Of a DNA stretch of 64,000 nucleotides, positions 8,710 through 16,975 are shown piece by piece (within the stretch, counting starts at the first letter, position 1; the number at the start of each line of letters is the position of its first letter). The notes below the pieces were generated by a model. It did no database searches. It was not told the DNA's origin and saw only the letters and a program-made list of their open reading frames with translations. Source of the stretch: Bacillota bacterium. GTDB lineage: Bacteria; Bacillota; Clostridia; Oscillospirales; Ruminococcaceae. Made by a program: the position numbers and the translations under genes. Location: the NCBI GenBank assembly GCA_023415575.1, contig JAEZKF010000028.1, positions 82,372 through 146,371 of the forward strand, in the 5' to 3' direction.

Positions 8710-9972
8710 ATGGTATATGACGTAATAGTAGTTGGCGGCGGCCCTGCTGGACTTGCGGCCGCGATTGCCGCATCAGAGATCGGTGCAAAGCGTGTTCTGC
8801 TGCTTGAGCGCAACCCGGACCTTGGCGGAATCCTCAACCAGTGTATCCACAATGGCTTTGGGCTCCATTACTTTAAGCAGGAGCTGACAGGCCCCGAATA
8901 CGCAGGAAGGTTTATCGAGCTTCTAAAACAGACCAAGGTTGAGGTCATGACTGACACCATGGTGCTGGAAATAGGCAAAGACAAGACCGTGTATGCAGTA
9001 AACAGTACACATGGCTATATGGAGCTACGCACGAAGGCTGTTGTGCTTGCAATGGGGTGTCGCGAGAGAACCCGTGGGGCAATCGCCATCCCGGGAGACC
9101 GACCTGCCGGCGTGTTTACAGCAGGAACAGCGCAGCTATATATGAACATACACGGTTATATGGTCGGGCGAAGGGCGATTATACTCGGCTCGGGTGACAT
9201 CGGTCTTATTATGGCACGACGTATGACGCTTGAGGGAGCAAAGGTTCTCGGCTGCGTCGAGATTATGCCCTATTCAAGCGGCCTTACCAGAAACATCGCG
9301 CAATGCCTAGATGACTACGATATACCACTTTTTCTTTCCCACACCATCACTAATATTAAGGGAGAAAAGAGGGTAGAGCGGGTTACGGTTTCTAAGGTGG
9401 ATGAAAATAGGAATCCCATTCCGGGAACCGAGATGGAGTTTGAGTGCGATACCGTGCTCCTTTCAGTAGGGCTAATCCCGGAAAATGAGTTGTCACGTGC
9501 CGCTGGTGTTGCATTGGATTCCCGAACAGGCGGCCTTAGTGTATACGAGAACATGGAAACATCTGTAGCCGGCATCTTTGCGGGCGGAAACGTCGTTCAT
9601 GTGCATGACCTTGTAGACTTTGTCACCGGAGAAAGCCAAAAGGCAGGACGCGCCGCAGCCCTGTATGCCTTAGGCAAGCAGATGAAGGATGAGGCGTACA
9701 TCTCGGTTAACAACGGGGAAGGGGTCAGCTATACCGTGCCGCAGAAGATTAGACCGCAGAACATAGAAAAATCTGTGGATGTGTTCTTCCGTACAAGGTC
9801 AGTGTATCAAAATGCAAAGATTATAGTATCAAGCAAAGGCAACGTTCTGGCTGAATACAAGCGCGACCATATGACCCCGGGTGAGATGGAACGGCTTATC
9901 ATCCCCAAACCCTTGCTTGAAAAGGCAGGTGGCAATGAGATTACGGTGTCCATTGGGCATGGCGCAACATGA
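8710..9972 (+). CDS. FAD/NAD(P)-dependent oxidoreductase, second subunit of the glp-like cluster
   Basis: A 420-residue two-dinucleotide-binding flavoprotein of the pyridine nucleotide-disulfide oxidoreductase type. FAD motif GGGPAGLAAAIAA is at residues 7-19, GCRERTRGAI is typical of this subfamily, a second Rossmann motif is GSGDIGL, and the C-terminal FAD motif is IFAGGNVVHVHDLVD. In Clostridia this protein sits between a GlpA-like protein and a DUF1667 protein and is thought to pass electrons to NAD(P). Its start is three bases after the upstream stop, with GGAG in the upstream coding end. Confidence 0.87.
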   Translation: MVYDVIVVGGGPAGLAAAIAASEIGAKRVLLLERNPDLGGILNQCIHNGFGLHYFKQELTGPEYAGRFIELLKQTKVEVMTDTMVLEIGKDKTVYAVNSTHGYMELRTKAVVLAMGCRERTRGAIAIPGDRPAGVFTAGTAQLYMNIHGYMVGRRAIILGSGDIGLIMARRMTLEGAKVLGCVEIMPYSSGLTRNIAQCLDDYDIPLFLSHTITNIKGEKRVERVTVSKVDENRNPIPGTEMEFECDTVLLSVGLIPENELSRAAGVALDSRTGGLSVYENMETSVAGIFAGGNVVHVHDLVDFVTGESQKAGRAAALYALGKQMKDEAYISVNNGEGVSYTVPQKIRPQNIEKSVDVFFRTRSVYQNAKIIVSSKGNVLAEYKRDHMTPGEMERLIIPKPLLEKAGGNEITVSIGHGAT

Positions 9973-10017
9973 ACCGCACCTGTTGATAATCTCCCGAGTA
10001 ATATGTAAGAAGGTCTG

Positions 10018-10380
10018 GTGAACGATATGAAGGAGCTTGTGTGCATTGTATGCCCCAAAGGCTGTCGTCTGCAGGTGGATGAGCAAAACGATTATTGTGT
10101 TACAGGAAATGCCTGCCCACGCGGGGAAGTTTACGGAAAAAAGGAGCTTACGAACCCGACCCGGGTTGTAACATCAACCGTGCGCATCGAGGGTGCGCGC
10201 TATCGCCGCCTACCTGTTAAGACCAATGCGGAGATTCCAAAACAGTCCATTACGGATGCTATGAAAATCCTGGATGGCATAACGATGCACGCGCCTGTGA
10301 AGGCAGGCGATGTTGTCGCGGCAAACATACTGGGGTTGGGGATAGACTTTATAGCTACAAGGGACATGGAGCGGGTATAG
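10018..10380 (+). CDS. DUF1667 iron-sulfur protein, third gene of the glp-like cluster
   Basis: A 120-residue DUF1667 protein. It has CIVCPKGC near residues 9-16 and a second cysteine pair in YCVTGNACPRG, together a likely iron-sulfur ligand set. It then has the conserved RVVTSTVRI strand and a family-typical C-terminal domain (VKAGDVVAANI). It is found with the two upstream flavoproteins as a small electron-transfer subunit; the exact role is unproven. GTG 10018 has AAGG five bases upstream. ATG 10027 is the alternative but is 13-14 bases from the SD site. Confidence 0.86.
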   Translation: MNDMKELVCIVCPKGCRLQVDEQNDYCVTGNACPRGEVYGKKELTNPTRVVTSTVRIEGARYRRLPVKTNAEIPKQSITDAMKILDGITMHAPVKAGDVVAANILGLGIDFIATRDMERV

Positions 10381-10403
10381 TGGAGTGGTTACCCCCCATT
10401 TAT

Positions 10404-10442
10404 AAAAGGGCCTTCTGCGCGTTTTGTGCAGAGGCCCTTTTT
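10404..10442 (+). terminator. Intrinsic terminator of the glp-like operon
   Basis: AAAGGGCCTTCTGC pairs with GCAGAGGCCCTTT (one mismatch) across a GCGTTTTGT loop and is followed by T residues. Confidence 0.92.
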
Positions 10443-10460
10443 GCTATCTTTTGATTTTAC

Positions 10461-10523
10461 TTGACAATATGGATCAACAAGAATATACTTAACTAGTAAA
10501 TTACTAAATTACTAATTAAGTAA
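10461..10523 (+). promoter_or_regulatory. Consensus sigma-A promoter with tandem palindromic operator
   Basis: TTGACA at 10461-10466, a 17-base spacer and TATACT at 10484-10489. Directly downstream is TAGTAAATTACTA (10494-10506, perfect dyad), then TTACT-AATTA-AGTAA (10509-10523). The 8-base unit AAATTACT occurs twice in tandem at 10498-10513. The dyads cover the expected transcription start, which suits repression. The regulator is not known. Confidence 0.75.
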
Positions 10524-10535
10524 AGGTGAGTTGAA

Positions 10536-11015
10536 ATGAAAATACCAACGACACTTAAACATAAGCCCGTTATTGTATGCGAAAACTATGAAAATGTCGA
10601 CGGCCGTTATGCCTATCAATCGGATGCCAAGGGACTTTCATTGGGACTGGCCCAATGGAATGACAGGGGAAAGGTTGAGGTATCCGCAAAGGTATGGAGA
10701 CATACCGGCGAAAAGTGGTCAAGACAATCAGAGGAGCTGCCGCTGCACCGTGTGCTTGATCTTGCAATCCTTGTTTTGCGCGCACAGGAGTATTTTCGGG
10801 AGGCATACCGTTATCCCAAGATGTATGATGAGCAGAAGCCGATGATTGACCGAATCGGTCTTCAGGGTGATGCGATGCAGCTCGAAGTTTGTGTTGAGAA
10901 TGAACGGATTGATGACGACATTAAGCTGTTTGCGCAGGCCCTTTCTCAGGACGGAGAACTGATTGGCGAACGGCTGCGCACACTATCACGAATTTTAAAA
11001 GAGATGGGGTACTAA
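10536..11015 (+). CDS. DUF6530 family protein
   Basis: A 159-residue soluble protein that I recognise as the DUF6530 family, conserved in Clostridia and without known function. Conserved-looking stretches are CENYENVDGRYAY, SLGLAQWNDRGK, KVWRHTGEKWSRQSEELPLH, and a C-terminal ERLRTLSRILKEMGY helix. There is no signal peptide or membrane helix. The central segment has many Trp/Arg residues alternating with hydrophobics, suggesting a compact beta-rich domain followed by helices. It is the first gene of a two-gene operon with a GIY-YIG protein that begins two bases after its stop, under a strong promoter with an operator-like repeat. SD is AAAGGTGAG. Confidence 0.75.
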   Translation: MKIPTTLKHKPVIVCENYENVDGRYAYQSDAKGLSLGLAQWNDRGKVEVSAKVWRHTGEKWSRQSEELPLHRVLDLAILVLRAQEYFREAYRYPKMYDEQKPMIDRIGLQGDAMQLEVCVENERIDDDIKLFAQALSQDGELIGERLRTLSRILKEMGY

Positions 11016-11016
11016 A

Positions 11017-11364
11017 GTGGAGGACAAGAAAACAAAGAAAGAGCTGGCTGCACAATACAAGGAGCGTACAAAGGTGGGTGGGGTATATCGCATTGTCAAT
11101 AAGCAAAGCGGAAGGATGCTGCTTTGTTCCACCACAGACATGAAAGGCAGTAAAAACAGGTTTGATTTTTCGGTTATGACCGGCTCATGTGTGAACTTTA
11201 AGCTGCAAAAGGATTGGAAAACGCTTGGCGCAGATATGTTCTTGTTTGAAGTCCTTGAAGAGTATACGCAAAAAGAAACACAAACTGATGAAGAGTTTAC
11301 TGAGGAGATTGAGTTGCTTAGGCAGCTTTGGGAAGAAAAACTCGAAAGCAAACTATTTTATTAG
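11017..11364 (+). CDS. Small GIY-YIG nuclease family protein
   Basis: A 115-residue protein resembling stand-alone GIY-YIG endonucleases. The GIY element appears as GGVYRI near residues 20-25. The YIG element is degenerate (MLLCST, where YIGS is usual). It is followed by a KGSKNRF segment that can supply the catalytic Arg and by FLFEVLEE, which can supply the metal-binding Glu. The C-terminus is an acidic helix. The degenerate second motif leaves catalytic activity open. The start is GTG with GGGG seven bases upstream in the end of DUF6530, so translation is probably coupled. Confidence 0.68.
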   Translation: MEDKKTKKELAAQYKERTKVGGVYRIVNKQSGRMLLCSTTDMKGSKNRFDFSVMTGSCVNFKLQKDWKTLGADMFLFEVLEEYTQKETQTDEEFTEEIELLRQLWEEKLESKLFY

Positions 11365-11462
11365 CCCCTGTTTAAATCACCCAAACCATACACAAGAATG
11401 AGCAGGCGCAATATGAACAAAATACCCCTTAGAAGATGCGTGCCGTTTTGATTCTTTTGCTC

Positions 11463-11491
11463 TTGAGTAAATAGGGCAATTGAGGTATACT
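11463..11491 (+). promoter_or_regulatory. Promoter of guaB
   Basis: TTGAGT (11463-11468), a 17-base spacer, TATACT (11486-11491), ending 44 bases before the start codon. The 165-base gap before guaB holds nothing else I can name. Confidence 0.65.
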
Positions 11492-11535
11492 AAGAAAAAT
11501 ATAGAGATTAAACTATAGAAAAGGAGCGATTGAAA

Positions 11536-13047
11536 TTGGCGCGCTATTACGACGAGCCATCTCGTACCTTCAGTGAATATCTTCTAATCCCCGGGTACTC
11601 ATCCGAAGAATGTATCCCAGCTAATGTTTCACTCAAAACCCCGCTTGTTAAGTTTAAAAAGGGCGAGGAATCGCCGCTTTCCATGAACATTCCGCTGACA
11701 TCAGCCATTATGCAATCGGTATCTGACGATAGGATGGCAGTCGCGCTTGCCAAGGAAGGCGGCATTTCGTTTATTTACTGCTCGCAGTCTATCGAAAACC
11801 AGGCTGCCATGGTTGCAAGGGTAAAGGCATATAAGGCCGGATTTGTGGTAAGTGATTCCAACATTACACCGGACGCCACCCTTGCCGACATTCTTGCGCT
11901 CAAGGAAAAGACAGGACACTCCACCGTAGCTGTTACCGAGGATGGCACGGCAAACGGAAAGCTGCTGGGTCTTGTTACCAGCCGCGACTACCGTGTCAGC
12001 AGAATGTCAACCGATCTGAAGGTCAAGGAGTTCATGACTCCGCTCGAGTCGCTTGTTTTCGCGCCAAAGAACACCACCCTCAAGGAAGCAAACGATATCA
12101 TCTGGGACCACAAGCTCAACTGCCTGCCCATCGTAGACGACGAGGGAAGGCTTCTGTACATGGTTTTCCGCAAGGACTATGCTGCCCACAAGGAGAACCA
12201 GTACGAGCTGCTTGACAGCTCCAAGCGTTACGTTGTAGGCGCCGGTATTAACACACGCGATTATGCCGAGCGCGTACCCGCACTGGTTGAGGCTGGTGCC
12301 GATGTATTGTGCATCGATTCCTCGGAAGGCTTTACCGAGTGGCAGAAGATTACTCTTAAATATATCCGCGATAAGTATGGCGACACCGTTAAGGTGGGTG
12401 CCGGCAACGTAGTGGATAGGGACGGATTCTTGTTCCTCGCCGAAGCGGGTGCTGATTTCATTAAGGTCGGCATCGGCGGCGGTTCTATCTGCATTACCCG
12501 TGAGCAGAAGGGTATTGGCCGCGGACAGGCTACCGCAGTTATTGAGGTCGCAAAGGCAAGAAATGAGTACTTTGAAAAGACCGGCATCTACATCCCCATT
12601 TGCTCGGATGGCGGTATTGTATATGACTATCATATGACCTTAGCACTAGCCATGGGTGCAGATTTCCTGATGCTTGGCCGCTATTTCTCCCGCTTTGATG
12701 AAAGCCCGACCAACAAGGTAAACGTAAACGGCACCTATATGAAAGAGTATTGGGGCGAGGGAAGTGCCCGCGCAAGAAACTGGCAGAGATACGATATGGG
12801 CGGCGCACAGAAGCTCTCGTTTGAAGAAGGCGTGGACTCCTACGTTCCGTACGCCGGTTCCTTAAAGGACAACGTCAGCCTCACTTTGAGTAAAATGCGT
12901 TCTACCATGTGCAACTGCGGCGCGCTAACCATTCCTGAGCTGCAGGAGAAGGCGAAGATCACCCTTGTATCCGCAACCAGTATTGTAGAGGGCGGCGCGC
13001 ATGACGTTGTGCTCAAAGATAACAGCGTGACCATGTACAACAAGTAA
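11536..13047 (+). CDS. guaB: Inosine-5'-monophosphate dehydrogenase
   Basis: A 503-residue IMP dehydrogenase. It oxidises IMP to XMP with NAD, the committed step to guanine nucleotides. The TIM barrel is interrupted by a CBS pair at about residues 95-215 ([31 protein letters not shown]). The catalytic loop [21 protein letters not shown] contains the active-site Cys, and [10 protein letters not shown] and [11 protein letters not shown] follow. TTG 11536 is preferred because AGGAG is nine bases upstream and the protein then starts [12 protein letters not shown], as I recall for Clostridia homologues. A TTG at 11530 is too close to the SD site. Monocistronic. Confidence 0.96.
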   Translation: MARYYDEPSRTFSEYLLIPGYSSEECIPANVSLKTPLVKFKKGEESPLSMNIPLTSAIMQSVSDDRMAVALAKEGGISFIYCSQSIENQAAMVARVKAYKAGFVVSDSNITPDATLADILALKEKTGHSTVAVTEDGTANGKLLGLVTSRDYRVSRMSTDLKVKEFMTPLESLVFAPKNTTLKEANDIIWDHKLNCLPIVDDEGRLLYMVFRKDYAAHKENQYELLDSSKRYVVGAGINTRDYAERVPALVEAGADVLCIDSSEGFTEWQKITLKYIRDKYGDTVKVGAGNVVDRDGFLFLAEAGADFIKVGIGGGSICITREQKGIGRGQATAVIEVAKARNEYFEKTGIYIPICSDGGIVYDYHMTLALAMGADFLMLGRYFSRFDESPTNKVNVNGTYMKEYWGEGSARARNWQRYDMGGAQKLSFEEGVDSYVPYAGSLKDNVSLTLSKMRSTMCNCGALTIPELQEKAKITLVSATSIVEGGAHDVVLKDNSVTMYNK

Positions 13048-13074
13048 TTCGCTTCGTAATTGTAAATCTCATAA

Positions 13075-13114
13075 AGAAGAACCCCGCTTGAATAACACTC
13101 AAGCGGGGTTCTTT
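13075..13114. terminator. Bidirectional intrinsic terminator guaB/htpG
   Basis: GAACCCCGCTTGA and TCAAGCGGGGTTC form a perfect 13-base-pair stem (13079-13111) with A and T flanks, between convergent genes. Confidence 0.93.
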
Positions 13115-13141
13115 GTGATTGATTTACAATTAGCAACCTGA

Positions 13142-15031
13142 TTACTGCTTGTCTACCATCAGCTCGCAGATTGCGCTAGAAAACGCGGTGGGGTCGTCTA
13201 CCGGCATACCTTCGATAAGCAGGGCTTGGTTATACAAGAGCTTTGTATAGGTAGAGAGCTTATCGCTGTTATCCTTGTGAAGCTTTGTAAGCACCTCAAA
13301 AATGGGATGAGATGGGTTGATTTCAAGTACACGCGAGGCTTTTATCTTCTGCTCGGTAGGCATTGCGTTGAGCACCTTTTCCATCTCAAGCGAAATCTCG
13401 CCTTCGCTTGAGATGCAAACAGGATGAGACTTCAGGCGTGTGGAGAGCACAACGCTCTTTACCTTTCCGTCAAGTGCATCACGCATCGCTTCAAACAGGT
13501 CTTTGTGCTCTTCGGTTTGCTTTTTAATCTCCTCTTTTTCTTCCTCGGTGGTGAGGTCTAGGTCATCTGCGGAGATGGATTTAAACTTCTTGCCGTCGTA
13601 TTCCTCAATCATACGCAGCGCAAACTCATCCACATCATCGGTCAGGTAGAGAATATCATAGCCTTTGTCCAACACAAGCTCTGTCTGAGGCATCAGGGAA
13701 ATCTGATCGATGCTGGAGCCGGCAGCATAGTAGATATACTCCTGACCTTCCTTCATTGCGTTCTTGTATTCCTCAAACGTAATGAGCTTCTTGTTTACGG
13801 CGGAATAGAACAGCAGTAAATCCTTTAAGTGGTCCTTGTTAGCACCGTAACCGGTATAAGCACCGACCTTAAGCTGCATGCCAAAGCTCTTAAAGAACTT
13901 CTCGTAGGTCTCGCGCTCGTCTTTTAGCATCTTTAAAAGCTCACTGCGGATCTTCTTATCCAGACTGTTTGCAATCAGCTTAAGCTGACGGTCATGCTGC
14001 AGCATCTCGCGCGAGATATTCAGCGACAGGTCTTGAGAATCGACAAGTCCCTTTACAAAGCTGAAGTAATCGGGCAGTAGGTCTGCGCACTTCTCCATAA
14101 TTAAAACGCCGCTGGAGTAAAGCTCAAGGCCCTTTTCGTATTCCTTGGTATAGTAATCAAAGGGGGCTTTACCCGGGATAAACAGCAGGGCGTTGTAGGT
14201 AGCGGCACCTTCGGTTTTGCTGTGAATGACACGAAGGGGGTCGGTGTAATCGTAGAACTTGTCCTTATAGAAGCGGTTGTACTCCTCAGTAGTGACCTCT
14301 TTCTTGTTCTTATTCCATAGGGGTACCATGCTGTTGAGTGTCTTATTTTCAACAACCGTTTCATACTCGTCTTTAGTGCCTTCCTTCAGTGTCTCGCGGG
14401 ACAATTCCATCTTGATGGGGTAACGGATGTAGTCGGAGTACTTCTTTACAAGGAAGGCGAGACGGTAGGACTCAAGGAACTCATCGTAGTTCTCCTCGCC
14501 GGAGTTTTCCTTAATGGTGAGATAGATATCAGTACCTACGGTTTCCTTCTCGCAGGGCTCTATCGTATAGCCGTCGGCGCCGGAGGACTCCCAGCGGTAA
14601 GCCTGGTCAGAGCCATAAGCACGGGTAACGACCGTAACCTTGGAGCTTACCATAAAGGCAGAATAGAAGCCCACGCCAAACTGGCCGATGATGTTGATAT
14701 CTTCGTTCTCACCGAGCTCCTTTTTAAACTTTAGAGAACCACTGCTTGCAATGACACCAAGGTTGTTCTCCAGTTCCTCCTTGGTCATACCGCAACCGTT
14801 ATCCGACACCGTGAGAAGGCGTTTATCTTTATCAATTGCCAGCTGAATGCAGAAATCCTCGCGGGTAAGTCCGACGCCGGGGTCAGTGAGTGAACGGAAA
14901 TAGAGCTTGTCTATTGCGTCACTGGCATTGGATATCAGTTCACGCAGGAAGATCTCCTTATGCGTGTAGATGGAGTTGATCATTAGATCCAATAGACGTT
15001 TCGACTCCGCCTTAAACTGTTTCTTTGCCAT
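13142..15031 (-). CDS. htpG: Molecular chaperone HtpG (Hsp90)
   Basis: A 629-residue bacterial Hsp90. The N-terminal GHKL ATPase has [20 protein letters not shown] and [12 protein letters not shown] (residues about 115-135, lid and G2 box). The middle domain carries the conserved [14 protein letters not shown]rg, and the C-terminal dimerisation part ends with NQALLIEG. It acts as an ATP-driven chaperone in the cytosol. It is a single gene with its own sigma-A promoter and a CIRCE operator directly upstream, so it should belong to the HrcA heat-shock regulon; hrcA itself is outside the window. Confidence 0.97.
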   Translation of the reverse strand: MAKKQFKAESKRLLDLMINSIYTHKEIFLRELISNASDAIDKLYFRSLTDPGVGLTREDFCIQLAIDKDKRLLTVSDNGCGMTKEELENNLGVIASSGSLKFKKELGENEDINIIGQFGVGFYSAFMVSSKVTVVTRAYGSDQAYRWESSGADGYTIEPCEKETVGTDIYLTIKENSGEENYDEFLESYRLAFLVKKYSDYIRYPIKMELSRETLKEGTKDEYETVVENKTLNSMVPLWNKNKKEVTTEEYNRFYKDKFYDYTDPLRVIHSKTEGAATYNALLFIPGKAPFDYYTKEYEKGLELYSSGVLIMEKCADLLPDYFSFVKGLVDSQDLSLNISREMLQHDRQLKLIANSLDKKIRSELLKMLKDERETYEKFFKSFGMQLKVGAYTGYGANKDHLKDLLLFYSAVNKKLITFEEYKNAMKEGQEYIYYAAGSSIDQISLMPQTELVLDKGYDILYLTDDVDEFALRMIEEYDGKKFKSISADDLDLTTEEEKEEIKKQTEEHKDLFEAMRDALDGKVKSVVLSTRLKSHPVCISSEGEISLEMEKVLNAMPTEQKIKASRVLEINPSHPIFEVLTKLHKDNSDKLSTYTKLLYNQALLIEGMPVDDPTAFSSAICELMVDKQ

Positions 15032-15051
15032 TGAATCACCTCAACAATGTA

Positions 15052-15078
15052 TTAGCACTCGATGTGTTCGAGTGCTAA
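15052..15078 (-). promoter_or_regulatory. CIRCE operator (HrcA binding site) of htpG
   Basis: TTAGCACTC, nine bases, GAGTGCTAA: an exact match to the CIRCE consensus. It begins 21 bases upstream of the htpG start codon and covers the expected transcription start. Confidence 0.95.
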
Positions 15079-15082
15079 TATT

Positions 15083-15111
15083 ACTATATAATAACTGTAT
15101 CTATTTTTCAA
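15083..15111 (-). promoter_or_regulatory. Promoter of htpG
   Basis: Reading the minus strand, TTGAAA (15111-15106), a 17-base spacer and TATAGT (15088-15083), immediately upstream of the CIRCE element. Confidence 0.75.
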
Positions 15112-15142
15112 GTGTTTTTGGGAAAAAACAAGGTGGGTACGG

Positions 15143-16384
15143 TTACGTCGGGTAACCAATTTCGATTAGATATTCGCTGTACAGGTCGCGGGATGCAGCA
15201 AACCGCTCGGTCGCGTGCTTATTGAAGATTGTTTGATAATCTTTAATATGATAAAAGTCCTGCGAAAGGGCAAACAGATGATAAAGCAGGGTGATAAAAA
15301 CCGTACAGCCGACTGCAAACCCAAACAAAATCCTCGCATCCTTTACCCGTGTGGATTGTTCTTTTAGCTTATTTCGAACGACATTCTTTTGCGTGCCTTT
15401 TAGCAGCCGCAGCTTTTCGCGTTCAATTCGGTAATCGCTCAACTCTTTCTCGCTTGGCAGAAGGGTGCACAGCATGTTGGGTATAAGAACGATAGCATAT
15501 AGGAAAAAGTAGATGCTAAGCCGCTCTACAATATAAACCCTTGCTATAAATAGCGAAATAATGGCAGCGTACATCATGAAGTTGATGGCGACGTTGTTAT
15601 CCCGAGACTCGCGTAAAAGCCTGCCTTTAAAGCTCCACACCACTAAAAAAGCAATAAAGGGAAAGACGCCGTAGATTAGTGAGGACCCTTGCCCAAAAGG
15701 CGAATCGGGCGAATAACCCTGATAGACGTACTGAGTAACAATTTCAAGGATAGAAGGGGCAAAGATAAACCCAACCAATGATATGGCAAAAACAGCAAGG
15801 AAGGTTTTGTAGTTAAACGGAATCTGAGCAAGCAGGTAAAAGGGGAGCATGATAAGAGCAGAGTTGTGAATAGATGTTGCAATCAACACCAGCAGCAGAT
15901 AAGGCAAGAACCGACGCTTTTGGATATATCGTACTGCCAAAGAGCAGATAACAGCAGCCAGTAGCTGCCGAATCAGGCTGAGCGACCAGTAATAGAAAAG
16001 CATGGTCATATATAAGACCACACTTAAAAAGGGAAGTTGGGACTCCCGATAAATTAACAGCATAACAAGCGCCGTGGTCAAAAATGCAACAACGGCATAG
16101 AACCATTGAAAGTGGTTGGTGAAAAGTTGCACAATCTTTATAAGTAAAATAAACCCCGGTTCATACCGGTGCTGTGACTGGGATAGGTCGCTAACCTCAA
16201 TGAAGATGTGCATATAGTTGTAGTAATCATCGCCGACCTCATAACGAATCGCGCTGATGCCGGCCAGTACTATCAACGAAATGAAAAGGAAAACAAGGGT
16301 TTTAGTTTTGGTTTGACCCGTGCAGTAAAGTGCGATGCCAAGGGCCAGCAAAAAGCCCATAGCGATATAATATACGCTTGTCAC
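15143..16384 (-). CDS. EpsG/Wzy-like polysaccharide polymerase family membrane protein
   Basis: A 413-residue polytopic membrane protein with about ten hydrophobic helices and features of the EpsG family: RYEVGDDYYNY near residues 47-57, YEPGF, a central RQLLAA motif and SIHNSALIMLP. These proteins polymerise or act on exopolysaccharide repeat units. A basic, charged cytoplasmic loop (about residues 310-350) precedes the last helix. No other polysaccharide genes are adjacent, so the substrate is unknown. GTG 16384 is chosen because GGAGG lies six to seven bases upstream; a TTG six codons earlier overlaps the SD site. Confidence 0.78.
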   Translation of the reverse strand: MTSVYYIAMGFLLALGIALYCTGQTKTKTLVFLFISLIVLAGISAIRYEVGDDYYNYMHIFIEVSDLSQSQHRYEPGFILLIKIVQLFTNHFQWFYAVVAFLTTALVMLLIYRESQLPFLSVVLYMTMLFYYWSLSLIRQLLAAVICSLAVRYIQKRRFLPYLLLVLIATSIHNSALIMLPFYLLAQIPFNYKTFLAVFAISLVGFIFAPSILEIVTQYVYQGYSPDSPFGQGSSLIYGVFPFIAFLVVWSFKGRLLRESRDNNVAINFMMYAAIISLFIARVYIVERLSIYFFLYAIVLIPNMLCTLLPSEKELSDYRIEREKLRLLKGTQKNVVRNKLKEQSTRVKDARILFGFAVGCTVFITLLYHLFALSQDFYHIKDYQTIFNKHATERFAASRDLYSEYLIEIGYPT

Positions 16385-16482
16385 ACCAAACCCTCCCCCC
16401 AATAAGTCGGCAAATGATTACCGTATTATTATGGGCGAAAGGTAGAAGAACAATCACAAAAATCAAAATGCAAGGAGAGGCA

Positions 16483-16905
16483 CTATTCTGCACGTTCGGT
16501 TACATAGACCCACTCTACCGTATCTTGGTCAGATAGTGTGTAGGCACCGCAGCTAGTACTCGGCAGACTGTCATAGCCGCTAACATAGTAGACCCAGCCG
16601 CTTTGCGGACCGTAATCAAACTCGTATAGATTTGCGATACCCTTGACATAAGCGGTCATTCCGGTTCCCGAATAGTCAAGGCGGATGTCGTTTTCCTTTG
16701 CAGCACGCACTAACACATCCAGCACGGTTTCGTTCTCATACAGGCCTATCTCGGTTTCGGGCAGAATGATTTCATTATCATATCCCGTAATGCGGACGTA
16801 CACCGTCATGGGGGCCCCGTCACTGAGACGCACGGTATTTGCGCAGCCGCAGAGCAAAAGCAGCATGCATAAAATCAGTGTGATAATGACCTGGTATCGC
16901 TTCAT
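16483..16905 (-). CDS. DUF4430 domain lipoprotein
   Basis: A 140-residue predicted lipoprotein. The signal peptide ends in the lipobox LCGC with Cys21 as the lipidated residue. The rest is one DUF4430 domain: VYVRITGYDNEI, ETEIGLYENETVLDVLVRAAKEND, SGWVYYVSGYDS and DQDTVEWVYV. This fold is shared with the C-terminal beta domain of intrinsic factor and transcobalamin and with ubiquitin-like SLBB-type folds. It lies just downstream of a prenyltransferase-repeat surface protein on the same strand (70-base gap), which suggests that the two work together outside the membrane. Ligand unknown. Confidence 0.82.
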   Translation of the reverse strand: MKRYQVIITLILCMLLLLCGCANTVRLSDGAPMTVYVRITGYDNEIILPETEIGLYENETVLDVLVRAAKENDIRLDYSGTGMTAYVKGIANLYEFDYGPQSGWVYYVSGYDSLPSTSCGAYTLSDQDTVEWVYVTERAE

Positions 16906-16975
16906 ATTTCGACAGCCGACTTTCTGTTTTGATTAGATTCTAAGGCAGCACGTAACACTTGGTTGCTGCTAATGT

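Noticed and set aside
12007..12633. 208-codon open frame antisense to guaB
   Set aside because: It lies wholly inside the guaB coding sequence, has no SD site, and its translation resembles no protein family; it is a by-product of codon bias.
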